From assembly GCF_025698545.1 (NCBI RefSeq), contig NC_068575.1:45765980-45829979 (forward strand): a stretch of DNA of 64,000 nt, in the 5' to 3' direction. Positions 34,001-46,530 of the stretch are shown piece by piece. Every line of letters begins with the position of its first letter. Position 1 is the stretch's first letter. The stretch is from Gossypium raimondii. Taxonomy: Eukaryota; Streptophyta; Magnoliopsida; Malvales; Malvaceae. The notes under the pieces were generated by a model. That model ran no database searches. It was not told the DNA's origin and worked only from the letters and a program-made list of their open reading frames with translations. The position numbers were made by a program, and so were the translations under genes.

Positions 34001-36043
34001 ATTCCCATAGTCCAATTATGTATTGGACATTTGTGTTAGGCACGGGTATATAGAAACAAATAAAGAGTTGGAGCAACATAGCATAGAATTATACACTTTT
34101 TAAGTTAGTGAATGTGAGCAACTTCACCAAAACATGGATTTAGACAATCCATTGACTATGTTCATGTGTTCTTGATTGGTCACACTGCAAGGAGGACAAG
34201 TGGGCCAATATTTGCATTAGTTGGCAAAGTAGCACTTCTGGAATAGAGTAGCCTGAATAAACGATCTTATTTGAATATTTATCAGATGAAATTACAAAAA
34301 CTTTCTAGCCTTTTAAGCAAGTCTGACAATCTAATTCTGATGACATATTTTAGTGATAGATCCAAGGAATATGATGCACGGCATTAGTTCTTCTACCAGC
34401 ATATTTCTATGTCTGTCTTTAATTCTTGGTATGTGAAAAAAGTAGAAAGAAAAAAAATTTATTTCCATCCATTGCTGATATGGACCTTCGAACAACCACA
34501 CTACAAAAGCTAGCAGTTGAGGTTGGAGAATCTAGGTCTATGTAAATCCCAAAAGGAAATCTCATACTTTCCTATGTGGGATCTAAGTCCAATTCCTAGC
34601 AATAGGCTCATGATAGTCCACCATGTTCTGCAGTTTCGGTTGGCACACGGGTTGGCATTCTGCTAACTTAATTTAGCCCCGGCAGAACACTGCAATATCA
34701 ATGTCACCATTAGAGCTGCACAACTGCAATTGAGAGACATGATAGCTTTTTTTGGTACCAATTGATGGACCTTTGGAGAACCACGCTCCAAAAATTAGTT
34801 GTTGATCCAAGTCTCATAACATAACATGCAATTTGGCACATATCAATTGTTTGACAGAAATGAAAACTGATAGAAAAGAAAATAAAATTTTTAAAAATGC
34901 AAATATTGTAAATATTCATATTTAATTTGTATCTATTCCATTCTCTCTCCTCTCATTATTACAAATTGGAATATTTTTTGTTTCTGTGCATTATGATGGA
35001 AGATAGTCGTCTTTCGTTTCTAATTTCCTCTCACTTCTTTTTCCTACCAAGCACACTTGAAATTTATTATCTTTCAACTTTTCCAATCTACCATTGCTTT
35101 CTTGATACTTTTCCACTTCACCAAGAATACCCTAAATGAATCCAGTATCTGCATGTGCATATGTTCGATAATTATTTGCAGTATAAGATGAAGTCCTAAA
35201 TCTACTATTTGTTTGCAGATCAATGATGGAAGCGAAACTGAAAGCTGGAACCACCCTTATAGTAGACCGTTACTCTTATTCTGGAGTCGCTTTCTCATCT
35301 GCTAAAGGACTTGATTTCGAATGGTGTAAGGTGAAGGCAAACTGCCAAAAGAACTAGCTGCTTCTCACATATTAAGTTATTGCTTACCTTGGTCGTTGAC
35401 GACAAATAAGGTCTTTTCTTACAGGCACCAGAGAATGGGCTAATAGCTCCAGATCTGGTAGTGTACCTCGATATACCGCCCGAGGTTAGTTATGTTAAAG
35501 CTGGTGAAAACTTCAATAAATATTATATGTAAACTGAAAATATTGTTTCATATTTATTAGAAAGCTGCAGAAAGAGGAGGCTACGGAGGTGAGAGATACG
35601 AGCAGCTCGAGTTTCAAAAGAAAGTTGCACAACACTATAAGCTTCTTGAAGATTCTTCATGGAAGGTAATACTTTGTTTCATCTCATGCCATATAGCAAT
35701 AGCAACAAGATGCCATGGTTAGTTGAAGTAATCAAAAGACAGGACTGGACCAACCTATTGAAGAGAGAACTGGTTGGTCTGGCAGTTCAATCATATAGGT
35801 TGAACCGAAAAACTAATGAAATGGCTAGAAACCAGAAAAACCAGTTTTGCTTTGATGGTTCTATTGGGGTTTGAACAATGGCTGGCAACAAGATGCTTGT
35901 TTTAAAATTTCATGCGATGATTGCAGATGATAGATGCTTCCCAATGCATAGAAGATGTGGAGAAACAAGTGGAGGAGATCGTATTGGAACATGTCGTGAC
36001 TTGTCAGAAAGGGAAGCCTCTTTCATCCCTCTGGTCTTGCTAG
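31085..36043 (+). CDS. TMPK: Thymidylate (dTMP) kinase
   Basis: Phosphorylates dTMP to dTDP with ATP, the step that commits thymidylate to dTTP for DNA synthesis. It is the homologue of Arabidopsis ZEU1. Six coding exons, 31085-31104, 32338-32694, 35219-35330, 35425-35484, 35561-35665 and 35927-36043, join to 256 residues. The P-loop region [12 protein letters not shown] lies at 57-68, followed by the substrate-binding region [14 protein letters not shown]. The DRYSYSG motif, the lid-region arginines ([13 protein letters not shown]) and the C-terminus KPLSSLWSC follow the plant family. The first 34 residues are rich in arginine and leucine with few acids, so they could target mitochondria. 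Met35 (32420) would give a cytosolic or nuclear form. The first intron contains a 38-base candidate cassette exon with a stop, and the 2.5-kb second intron has collected MITEs. Confidence 0.95.
32816..32963 (+). mobile_element. TIR MITE (CTATGTTACTCGGACT family), copy in TMPK intron 2
   Basis: Starts CATGTTCCTCCGACTC and ends GAGTCTGAGTAACATAG, matching the inverted termini of the family described under findings. Shortened internally, 148 bp. Confidence 0.6.
33892..34082 (+). mobile_element. TIR MITE (CTATGTTACTCGGACT family), copy in TMPK intron 2
   Basis: Starts GCTACATGGACTTAGGTG and ends GAGTTGGAGCAACATAG. The middle holds the family phrases GGACATTTGTGTTAGGCACG and GGGTATAT. About 190 bp, strongly diverged. 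Confidence 0.6.
34478..34815. repeat. Interspersed repeat with short direct repeats at both ends
   Basis: ATGGACCTTCGAACAACCACACT...AAAAGCTAGCAGTTGA near 34480 recurs in similar form near 34766 (ATGGACCTTTGGAGAACC, CACGCTCCAAAA). The repeats are about 45 bases each and in direct orientation. The layout resembles a small TRIM-like element, but TG/CA ends, a primer site and a target duplication were not secured. Confidence 0.4.
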
Positions 36044-37892
36044 TTTATCTATTATCATTCTCTCTTCCCTTCTTTTCCAACTGAAGAGATGCAAAACTTG
36101 CATGTGGCAAGCTTGGCAAAGAACTTAATACTGTATAACCTTAAATTGCTGCTTGTGTCTTAAGTGTTGTAGATTTCAGTTCAGTATCTTACTATGTCTT
36201 CAAAAAATATACCTCTCAACTCTTGTTTTAGAGTAGTGTGTTCTTATTTATGCTTTGGTTATTGTTTCGTGTTGTGTGACCAAAACAATTATATTGCTAA
36301 TTTATGAATGTTGATTTGTTAAATTATGTAGACCATGTACAAATCTTAGTTTTACACATGTTTTAACTTCTAGGGTATGCTTGGTTCAAGCAAATTAATA
36401 TTCTTGGGGTGATGTCAAACATCACCATTTGATTCTCATAATTAGATTTCAAATTAATTTTATATTCTCAGCCTGTCAAGATTTAGGAATATAGAAAGTA
36501 ATTTCAATACTAATTCTTTAAATTTCCTTAAATTTTCTTGCATGCATTTTTTTATAATTCTACTTTTTATTTTCAGTCACTTCAATTTATTTTAGTAAAC
36601 TAAAACGAAAGAATAATTATCTAATATATTTTCAAACGCTCCAAATAATATTTCAAATATAACATTTAGTCTATCATATTGCATTTTGTTTATTAAATCA
36701 TAATTGGAAAAATACTTTCATAACAATTGTACCATACTTTCTTTTAATTATCATTTTGATTAAATTTGCTTTTAAACCGTAACAAATAATATCTTTCAAT
36801 AAAAATACTTTTTTCTTCTTTCGTTCCCTTATCATTTTGGTTAAAGGAAAATTTTAATTCTCCAAGTCTAGTTTATTTACCTAAGAAATGAGAGATGATA
36901 TTATTTTACTAGCTAAATGCGTAAAATAAAATTCTAAAAGTTTCAACTTTGTGTAATAATCAATAAAATAAATAAATTTTATAAAAACAATTTAGTGAAA
37001 TGCATTAAATAATTTTACATTTTATCAACTAAAATTTAAAATTTTATATTCTTTTCAAATAAATCAAATAGGATAATGTAATATAACATATCAAAAATAT
37101 GTCAAGTAATTTTAACTTTCGGTAATAGTTAATATATTACATTCCATCAATCCACCATCCCCACCAACCATTCAAATGAATAGGTGATTTAAACTTTGTC
37201 AAACCCTAGTATTAATACCCCACCAAACTAACAACCCTTAAACGGATCTCTCTTATAGCTCTCCATATAAGAGATCTAAATAAAAAAAATCTATTTTACT
37301 TCAAAATTAATTGAAGTAATTTTATGCAACATGTGCATATAATGTGAGTTTTATCTTCCTTTTTATTTGATCATGCTATTTAATCGTTGTCCTCTGTACC
37401 AGTTTTATCTACAGACAAAGCAGTTCAATCCTTTGCTATCCAAATGGGATTTCCTCCCCCTCAAACGCTTGTGGACGTTCAAAATTCAAAATTGAAGATT
37501 AAAGATTCGAATCAGACAAGATACAAGGAAAACAAATTAATGAAACACCTAAATTTTGCAATATATATTGGATTGTCTCAAATTTCCTGTTACCACTTTA
37601 CCGGTCAAGAAACTAAACAAGCAACAGAAGCACATGGAATCAAAACTCAAAAGGCATGATTGGTAATCAATTGCATAACCCTTACACCCCGTATGGAACA
37701 CAATTGCCTAGGATAATCTCACCACAAGCTACACCAGTATCTTTCATGGAAATAAACATAATCAAGAATCCGATAAATTAAAGCTTCAAATGTCTATCTA
37801 TCCAGTCCCAATCAGTATGCATGATCCTTAACCATTTTCAACCACGACAATCCAAAAAACCTAAACTTTGACTAAAGACCTAAACTTTGAAT
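36044..37892. other. Intergenic region
   Basis: Holds the presumed 3' UTRs of thymidylate kinase (left) and of the methyltransferase gene on the other strand (right). The middle is AT-rich. The open frame at 37387-37659 has no recognisable motif and is not called a gene. Confidence 0.5.
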
Positions 37893-40800
37893 TTAGTTCC
37901 TTAGAAACGCAACAGTGGCAACGCGTGATCCCACAGATCCACCAAACATGAATGTAGGATAAGTCCGAACATGATTCAGATATCGAAACGGGGGATGATC
38001 TCTGTGTGTCTCTTGGTCCTTCGTTGCACTTGGCTCTTGGGATATTGCAATGTTCCTTTGATTGAAATTTTCCACCTCTTGGACCAATTCATCTTTTGTA
38101 TGGTTGCAAGATGTAATCACCTACAAACATCATTAAAAATAAAATTGCTCAATCTACAAAGAGTAATACATGTTGCTCCAACTCTTCATTTTTCTTTAAG
38201 TACTCATATCTAACACATTTTTGGATAAGAGTACGAAATGACCCGACCCTCCAAACTCATAGAAAAACCTAGAAAAAGAATTGAAGATACCCTGATCAGA
38301 CACTTACTTGCATATGACATATCTAAGGCCTAGTAACATAGGTGGTACTGTAAATTTCATTTAAATTCAATTCTCACACTTAGATACTAGCCTTGTCAAA
38401 GCTATACTAAGGATTGAATTTAAGTATATCTGAACTTATCTTCAAGTAGTCAAGAAAGCTGGGGATGAAACCTTGGCTTGAGCAAAACTAGTGAGCGCAA
38501 TTGGAATTCTGACTTATATTTGTATATGTACACAATTGGAATGTGAGTGGGCATGTGTATATGTGCGTGTATATATATAAAGAGGTAGCACTCAAGCTCG
38601 AGCTTTGATTGCAATGGATCTCATTTCACCACAGAAGTTCAAAAGATGAAATAAAATAAAACCATAAACAAGCCTGTAAGGTGCTCACTAATATTCCACC
38701 GGGGGCCAACAACTTTGAAACTGAATCCCAATACATAATCCTGAAACGAAAAAGTTCAAGAAAATCTTAAAAGGTGATCAAGTAGAAAGTGATAACTGTA
38801 GAAGCTAGAGCTACTTAAAAAAGATGCAAACTAATGCATATCATATACATAAGTGCAAATTGTACGATTCAATTCATGAGATTCTACTTGCATGGACGTG
38901 AACTTCCCGATAATCAGTTATTTGTTATATATATTGCTGTACTGAGGAAGCAGCATACGAAGGGAGATATTTTAGTAGAGATGAAATCACTATTACCTTT
39001 TGATAGGCCCATCAGGATGCAAGCCAATGGCATCGAGAGTCCCCTTATCCATGACAAGTTGAAACTGTCTATCCAACTTTGTCTCAAGAATATCATCAAC
39101 CTAAGGACCAAATGAAATAGCAAAGTCAAGGTGCTTTGAGAACAGTTGAGTATTAAGAGAGTTATCAATTATGTAGGAATTCAATTTCAACCCAGAATGT
39201 TTTGAATGCTCCACTTTCTTCATAAGAAACCTACATCTCCATCCTAATCTCTCAGACAGGTGCTCAAAGTCTCAATATCCGGTTTTCTTCACAATATGGA
39301 TCTCAAGTTTGTATTTTGGACTGCATAGTAGGCCCTAACTTCCCCAAGCCATTATATTTTGGTTTATAGCACCCCTCAAGAGGTTGAGAAAGTTTTAAAA
39401 GATCAAACAAATATCTAAAAATAAGAATGGTTGATAAGTGCAAGGTAAGCAATTTGCCTATGGGTTCAATGGTTTCTCAGTAAGAGATGCAATAAAAGCA
39501 AACTATGTCATCTTAACTAAGACAACTGGATGAGGAAGTTCTAAAGATTAAACAAGAATCAAAAGTAAGAACCAAGACAATGCTGATGTATAAGCAAGTG
39601 TAAATAAATACACAAAGAATGGGAATAAAAAAATGCACACATAAAGAAACCATATGGCAATTCATTTCAAATCAGACATAAGCACTTCAATTCATAGAAC
39701 ATGATAATACTAAATTCTTTTAAAGGGTGAACAAAAACAGCCTGTACTTAGATTCAGTTAGATTTCATAGAATTCCATCCATACCAGAAACTTGATGTTT
39801 GAAAATCCATCTCGATCAGCTAGGCTTTGAGCAAGGTCAATTGCTCCTTCACTATAATCAGTTCCAGTTAAATCTGTGAACCTGAATTAAAAAGTGCAGC
39901 AAATTCACCTGACCATTACCATCAAAGCAATAATAAAAATAAAATTTTGTTTATTCACCTATAAAATTTTCAGAAAGTTTACCAATGCCTAAATGTATTA
40001 TTTAAATCTATTTAGTTCAACTACAACTATATAGATTAACCAACACTGAAGTGATACACAATGGAATAACAGAAATAGTCAAAGAATATTTATTAACCCA
40101 TACATGTTCCAAAAAAAATAAAAGAACCATGGCAGATCCAATTTCACATTTAATACCAATGCTGATAACTTTGAAGGACCTGATTGAAACAATACTTTAG
40201 TTTGAGGATTCAATGTGAATATTTTGAAGTTTAGGGATCAATTTAGAATTTGGCCCATTGTCTGGGGACACCTGTTGCAATTAAACCTCAAATATATACA
40301 AGCAATTATAAATGGGAAAAGTGTTCTCTAGTTATTTAAATGGTACATTTATCAAGTTATACAGGCAGGATGGCAACATTGCCCTATTCAAATATTAGTT
40401 ACACTACCAGGGTTTCTTTATATATCTATCTTGTTTCACAATCATAATAAAACTTTGTCCATCTTTAGGTAAAATTGAGTCCTTTTCTTCAGGAGATATT
40501 CATTCATATCCATTATAACCTATAATATTTTGGCCAATGCCAACCTAAATTGAAGATCATAAGACAAAGAGCACCTCTTATCTGCTCATGTCATGAATCT
40601 AGCAAAAATATGTCTTATAAAATACCAGTAAAGCAATAGCAAGAACAATATGCAAGCAAACTGATTATTTCACTTAAAGACCACAAATTATTTTTACTTG
40701 AACTGATATTAGTAGCACAAAATACTGGAGCTACAGGCAAAGTCTTGGATTATACCCCTGCTTAGAAAGCTCCTGAAGGAGCAGACCATTTCCCGTGCCA

Positions 40801-42532
40801 ATGTCAAGTACACTCCAGCAAGACAAATACTTTTCATCCTGTTCAACAGACTGTGGCTTGGGCTCTCCACCATGATTCGGGATGTGACCTTGAGAAACAT
40901 CAGTACACAAGCTTTTGGTCCAAGAAATAACAGTATCCATGACATCAGTTCCAAACCTATGGAAAGAGAGGTAAAACAGTGAAGAGATTAACTACAAGTT
41001 TTGAAATGAAATTAGCACAAATAAAATTTTTACAATCCTTTTGCTATAAGAAAATTTATTAAGCTTGGCACAGATACCAACTCAAAGAAGTTATCAAGTC
41101 AAAGGGTCATTGGGGCAACCATGAAAATGCATGTCAAATTAAATTCCATTTAATATATTTATACACACAGATTACATGCTTATGTGATAAGTGATAAAAA
41201 CATTTTGCCTATTAGTACAAATATAATGCCCAGCTTGAAGGCAAATTAACATAGTTAATGTAATGCTAACCAAATTTCACCAGCGTGACCATGTTCACGA
41301 AAATTGGCAAGCTCATCAAGATATGCAGCATCCCAGTAACTCTGAAGACCAAGCATTGAAGTCTCTGCATCTGGCTCGTCCTTGTCGGAACTGTACGTAA
41401 AATACAAATCATACAGGCAATGATTAATATAAACTATTCAACTTCCTTAGCAATGGGTTAAAATAATATTGTCCTATAATTCCACCTATTAAAACCAAAT
41501 CCCGAAAATTTAACTAATAAGCCCCCATTTCATTGTCAACTTTCCTACTTGCCATAAAAAGTATAACGTGTTTTTGGATATAAAAGGAAATAATATTCTT
41601 GAAAGATTAAAATGAAATTACATAGAGAACAAAATCCATAAGTTCTTTTACGAACAAATATGTCTGAATTGGTATTACATTATACTCATCAGCACATTTC
41701 CATCATATATGATTTTTCGTTGTAGTATTTCCTATTGCTTTATAGCTGGGGAAAGAAAAGGCAAAAGAACCAAACTAGAAGAAAAGAACTTGTTTCTCGA
41801 TTGCATTTATCTATAACGATAAATAATTATATATTGAAATGTAGAACTCTAAACCTTTTGGCTGTATAGAACTAAAATTTCTATAGATTGATCATCTCAA
41901 TAACTTTTTTTCATTTCTATAGCACTGATCCACGTACAATTTTTTGAAATAATATAAAAATCACACTAATACAAGCATAATTAAGGTCAAATAAACTATG
42001 AAATTTTCCCATCCAAAAGTCAAACCAAGAAAGTTACATATTCATTTCATCTTCTTGCAAAGAAATTTTAAATTGTCAATAGATCAAATCTCAAGCTTAA
42101 AATTCACTCCTAAAAAAAACATACACGTGCATATATAAATAAATAAATAAAAGTAAGAAAGTAAGCACCGAATTCACTTTCTACAGCTCGAAAGCCCTTG
42201 TTTATGGACTCTCAAACTCAAAAACTAGCCAAAGATTAATATTTAAAATAAAACGCAAAACCGGAAGACAAATAGAATAAATAAAAGCGAAACCTGTAAT
42301 CAGAGGCGGGACGGAAGTTGGCAGCGGAGGAGAGGGCTTCGGCGGCATCAGCGTGGCGCTGCTCATCATCAAGTGTGCTTCCGTAATCGCTCTTTATAGA
42401 CCATGAATCTGCAGCCACCGACCTGTCATCATCGGAAGCCACTTCTCGACCGGTCTGCAGCTGTTGCTGCGGAAGCTGAAGATGTTGGTTAGCTTCCGGC
42501 GACTCTTCCGGCGAAAATCTCATTCCTGCCAT
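37893..42532 (-). CDS. AR401: eEF1A lysine methyltransferase-like protein (EFM4/METTL10 family)
   Basis: A class I S-adenosylmethionine-dependent methyltransferase. Yeast EFM4 and human EEF1AKMT2 (METTL10) of this family methylate a lysine of elongation factor 1A, and the plant homologue is known as AR401. Seven exons, 42532-42294, 41390-41271, 40956-40756, 39881-39785, 39100-38997, 38740-38689 and 38120-37893, join to 346 residues. Visible motifs are SYWDAAYLDELANF, GEIWFG, the SAM-binding VLDIGTGNG (169-177), LTGTDYSEGAI, and VMDKGTLDAIGLHPDG after the fifth strand. ITSCN follows later. The first 80 residues are a plant-type acidic, glutamine-rich extension. A MITE lies in the last intron. 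The target protein in plants is inferred from the family only. Confidence 0.92.
38168..38341 (-). mobile_element. TIR MITE (CTATGTTACTCGGACT family), copy in methyltransferase intron
   Basis: Starts CATGTTGCTCCAACTCTTCA and ends GCCTAGTAACATAG. Relative to most copies it is reverse-complemented. 174 bp. Confidence 0.6.
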
Positions 42533-43610
42533 TTCAAGCTATTTAACTCCCAAAAAACTGGTTAAATTTGTGAGTGAAGAAAGGAAGATGGAGACTCGAT
42601 TCGTTTACGACTTCGGTATCTGTTCAACGGAAGTAGAAAAAGTGTAGATATTAGGGAGATTTTTTTCTTCAGGGTTCTTTTTGTAATTTCGTAGTTTTTA
42701 TTAGTTTTATAAATAATTCTGTACAATTAGAGATATATGTGGAGGCGTGCATCCTCACGTCAGGCCAAAACTTTTGTGCAATGCCTCGATCTAGCTAATC
42801 TCTCACTTTAAAAGAAAAGAAAAAAATTAAAATATGTCATTGACACCTTGAATTCTCCTTTTTTTTTTCTTCAAGTTAACACCTTGATTAAAATTAAATG
42901 CCGAGTGGTTAAGAATTTTGTGAAGGATAAGTTCAAGGGCTTTTTTTCATCTAAATAATAAAACTAAATTATTTACTTAAATAATATATGTTTAAATTTT
43001 TAATTAATTAATTTAATTTACTCATTTAAATCCTGATTTCAATTAAGTTGATTTAATTTTGAAATAATGATTTTGGTCGAAGTCGTAACGACTAAAGTGA
43101 CAATTGATGGGAAAAATAATAACATTATGATTCACGTTATGTTTCATGTGAAAAAATTATATTAAGGTTTAATTATTATTTTAGTTATTTAAGATTGTTT
43201 AATTGATTTTTAATTATTTTATACAGATTTAATTATTTTAAAATATTTAGATAAAATATTAAAATTTTGTAACAATAAAAATATAAATATTAAAATATTA
43301 GAAAATTTAAAAATATTCTAGAATATTATAAATATATTATGAAAAATATGAATGTATTGTAGAAAATTTAGAAATTACGGAGAATTATAAAAATATTAAA
43401 TATAAAAAATACTATGAATTTATTCTAAAAATATTATAAATGAATTATGAAAATATGAAAGTGTTATAAATAAAAAAAATTAAGTAAAGAATATCAAAAC
43501 AAATATATTCTCGGCAATTTTGGTTTTTCAAGTTGTTAATAATTTATTATATCTTCTTTTAGGTAAAACATCATGTTGTATAAGACTTCTAACTTTCAAT
43601 GTACACTAGA
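42533..43610. other. AT-rich intergenic DNA upstream of the methyltransferase
   Basis: The 5' flank of the minus-strand methyltransferase gene. The first 150 bases are the likely promoter and the rest is very AT-rich with no ORF. Confidence 0.45.
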
Positions 43611-44134
43611 TATGGGTGTTCACAATTCGGTTAAAATCGAATTGATTGATTGAATCGATCTAATTTGGTTAATTGGTTAGTGGTCGAATTTAGTTTGATC
43701 GGAGGTCGGTTAATGAATTTTTGAAATTTCGATTATCGGTTAATTTGATTCGAAACCGAATAATTAACTAAATTTACCGATTAACCGAAATATTTGTTGT
43801 TTGCAAGACTTATGTAGTGTTTGGTTGTTAACTTTCAAGACTTATATAGTATTTCTAATGTCTTATTTATTGTTTTCACCTCCATTTAAAGTTTCTTGAA
43901 CTATTAAATAAAAGAAAATGAACATTAGTAATGTATTTTTTATTTTTTATATTTTTATACTTATTTTAACCAAAAGATAAAAACATATAAATTTTGGTTA
44001 ATCGATGAATTAACCGATATATTTCGACTCGGTTAATGTATTTGAAAAAACTTGATTCGATTAACGATTAAAGATTTTATATTTCAAATAATTCGATTAA
44101 GGTATTAACCAAATCAACCTTTTAAACACCCCTA
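43611..44134. mobile_element. hAT-like MITE, older copy
   Basis: Left end TATGGGTGTTCACAATTCGG and right end AAACACCCCTA are imperfect inverted repeats. The interior is rich in CGGTTAA/TTAACCG phrases, as in the better preserved copy at 45811-46456. 524 bp, no coding capacity. No clear 8-bp target duplication remains. Confidence 0.6.
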
Positions 44135-44339
44135 ATAGATAGATACATCGAATAAATCAATGCAATGTTATGTATAATGAATTTGCATAATTCATGTAAA
44201 ATTAATATACATGAATCTCATAAATGTCCAAGTATATGATCATCCATTTCATGCAAATAATGTGTGTATAAGAACATGCAAACAATGTCTAAGTGTATAA
44301 TATTATACATTTGAATTGGATAACTATTCACTATGAATA

Positions 44340-44620
44340 TGCCTCATTAAAATTTTGCTAAAAAAAATCAGAATGATAAAAAAATTAGTGAAGAAAAAAA
44401 AGGATAATATTCATAGAAGGTTTCCCCTTCAAAGTAAATAATTATTCAATGTCTTTAAGATGACGCATTCCTATCCCTACGTTATGTACGTGTTAGAAAA
44501 TTGAAGTTGGCAATGCTTTTGTAAACAAATTTGTTGGGTTATCACCTGAGCGAATTTCACAAATATCAGTGTCACCTTTTTTTCAAACATTTATAAGTGT
44601 AAAAAAACTTTGGATATCAA
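44340..44620 (-). mobile_element. Ty1/Copia remnant, 3' (RNase H end) side
   Basis: In minus orientation this stretch resembles the end of a Copia polyprotein (RNase H C-terminal region) and the DNA just after it. It is old and broken, with many breaks. The matching 5' part of a Copia element, in the same orientation, lies across the inserted LTR at about 47459-48870. Confidence 0.6.
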
Positions 44621-45581
44621 TCCTAGTTCGGTTAGGATAGAAGTGGCTAGTTCCATAGTGGGAGACAAAATGATTAAGGATGAATGGATGTGATGATCGA
44701 TGAAGATCGTGCCATAGAAATATATATAGGTGTGTGGAGACGAAATTTCTCAATTCTGTTTACAGATTTTTCTCTCCATAACATCATCTTCTTCAATCAC
44801 TCTAAAGAAGAAGTGGATGTAGCTGAAGGAAGCTCAGCATGCTACAATAGTCGGGTGCATTAAAGTCCGATAGTATAGAAATTAAGGAACTGGTAAGCTT
44901 TTTTACCTCTCTGTACTCGTGGATTGAAGGAAGAAGTAGAGTAAGAGCTTTTAAAAGCTTTTGTATAATGATGGATTTTGAGGTTTAAGGGTTAAACACC
45001 TTTAGTTTAACCGACAAATGGTTATCATGCTTAGCTATTAGGATAAATGAGGCTCTGGCATTCAGACAAGCTAAGTTGACAAGAATAAGAAAACAATGTT
45101 TCTGTACTTTGCCTTTGGATGATAAATGATGTGTGAACTTTTGTCTATTAACTGCTGATTGTTTTATGATAGATATTGATAGATATTTTGGCGTGATATT
45201 TGTCTAATGATAAATTGTATGATATGTTTGAGTAATGTATGCATAGTGTGGTGGAAAATGTTGACGAGATAGATGAAGTTAGGACTTAGAAATGAGAATT
45301 TTTGTTAGATACAGCCATACAGTGTTGCTAAGTGCAAGTCGTGATGGGCGAAGCTCCGAGCCTTACGATGGGGGACATTTCGGTGTTCGAGTATCTAGGT
45401 GAAATGTGAAATAAGTCATTCGGGACAACAAAGTGACGACGATTATTAGGTTCCATAGAGCAACACTGCGATGGCGGTCAACAGGCTCTATGGGGTGACA
45501 CCGCGTTGGCGATAATGTACTACGAGGTGACACTTCAAAAGAGGTCTAATGTGTAAGATCACAGCTCGACTATGGCAACCA

Positions 45582-46530
45582 ATATGGTCCGCTGGGACAA
45601 TAAACACGGGGTAGTCCATTGGGACAGTAAACACAAGGTTGTCCACTAGGACAGTAAACACGAGATAGCCCGTCAGGATAATAAACACATAATAGTCTGT
45701 CTTGATAGTAAATAAGAGATAGTCTGTTGGGACAGTAAATACGGGGTATTCTATCGAGATAGTAAACATGGAGTAGTCTGCGATACAGTAAATACGGGAT
45801 AGCCTGTTGATAGGGGTGTGCATAATTCGGGTAAAACCGAAAAATTGTTAACCGATCGAATTGATTAATCGGTCGTTAACCGAATTTTTTCGATCGGGTC
45901 GATTAATTTTTTATGATTTTTCGTTAACGGTTAATTCGGTTCAAACCGGTCGGTTAACCAAAAATTTTGTTAACGAAAAAATTAATAAATAAAATTATCC
46001 AACCCAACCCAAACTCAATTACCCAACCCAATAAAACTAAAACTAAAGTTTACCCAATTACCCAATCCAATAAAACTAAAACTAAAAGACAACCCAATTT
46101 ACTAAAGTCTAAAACCCAATTTACTTTAATAATTTATAAATTTTTAAATTTTAAAATAAAAATAAAAAAATTAGGTAATTCGGGTATTTTTGTAATTCGG
46201 TTAATTCGGGTAATTCGGTTAATTCTGTAATTCGGGTAATTCGTAATTCGGTAATTCGGGTAATTTTAACCAAAAATAAAAATACATAATTTTCGTTAAT
46301 TGGTTAATCGACCTTATTAACCAAAAAATTTCGGTTCGGTTAAATTTTTTAAAAAAATCGGTTCGGTTAACGGTTAAAATTTTTGGAAGGTCGGTTAATT
46401 CGGTTATAGTAATTTCGGGTCGGTTAACCGGTCGGTTAACCGAATGAACACCCCTACCTGTTGAGACAATAAACACAGGGTAGTTAGCCGGGATAGTAAC
46501 ATGAGGTAATCCACCGGAACAGTAAACTCG
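45582..46530 (+). repeat. 27-bp minisatellite, interrupted by a MITE
   Basis: About eleven imperfect 27-base units of the form GTCCGTTGGGACAGTAAACA plus CGGGGTA. Eight lie before 45810 and about three after 46456. The hAT MITE sits inside one unit. Open frames on the minus strand reflect the period being a multiple of three and are not taken as a gene. Confidence 0.85.
45811..46456. mobile_element. hAT-type MITE with perfect 8-bp target duplication
   Basis: Starts TAGGGGTGTGCATAATTCGG and ends CCGAATGAACACCCCTA, so the ends are inverted repeats. The flanks are an identical 8-mer CCTGTTGA at 45803-45810 and 46457-46464. An 8-bp duplication with TA(G)GGGTG-type ends is the hallmark of the hAT superfamily. 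The interior (646 bp) is built from CGGTTAACCG-like phrases and has no transposase. Intact borders suggest it is younger than the LTR that holds it. Confidence 0.85.

Noticed and set aside
37387-37659. 90-residue plus-strand frame between thymidylate kinase and the methyltransferase
   Set aside because: No motif, no splice or promoter context, and AT-rich composition like the surrounding spacer.
45488-45823. Minus-strand 111-residue frame made of nine-residue repeats (VFTVP-like)
   Set aside because: It is the translation of the 27-bp minisatellite inside an LTR. The frame stays open only because the period is a multiple of three.
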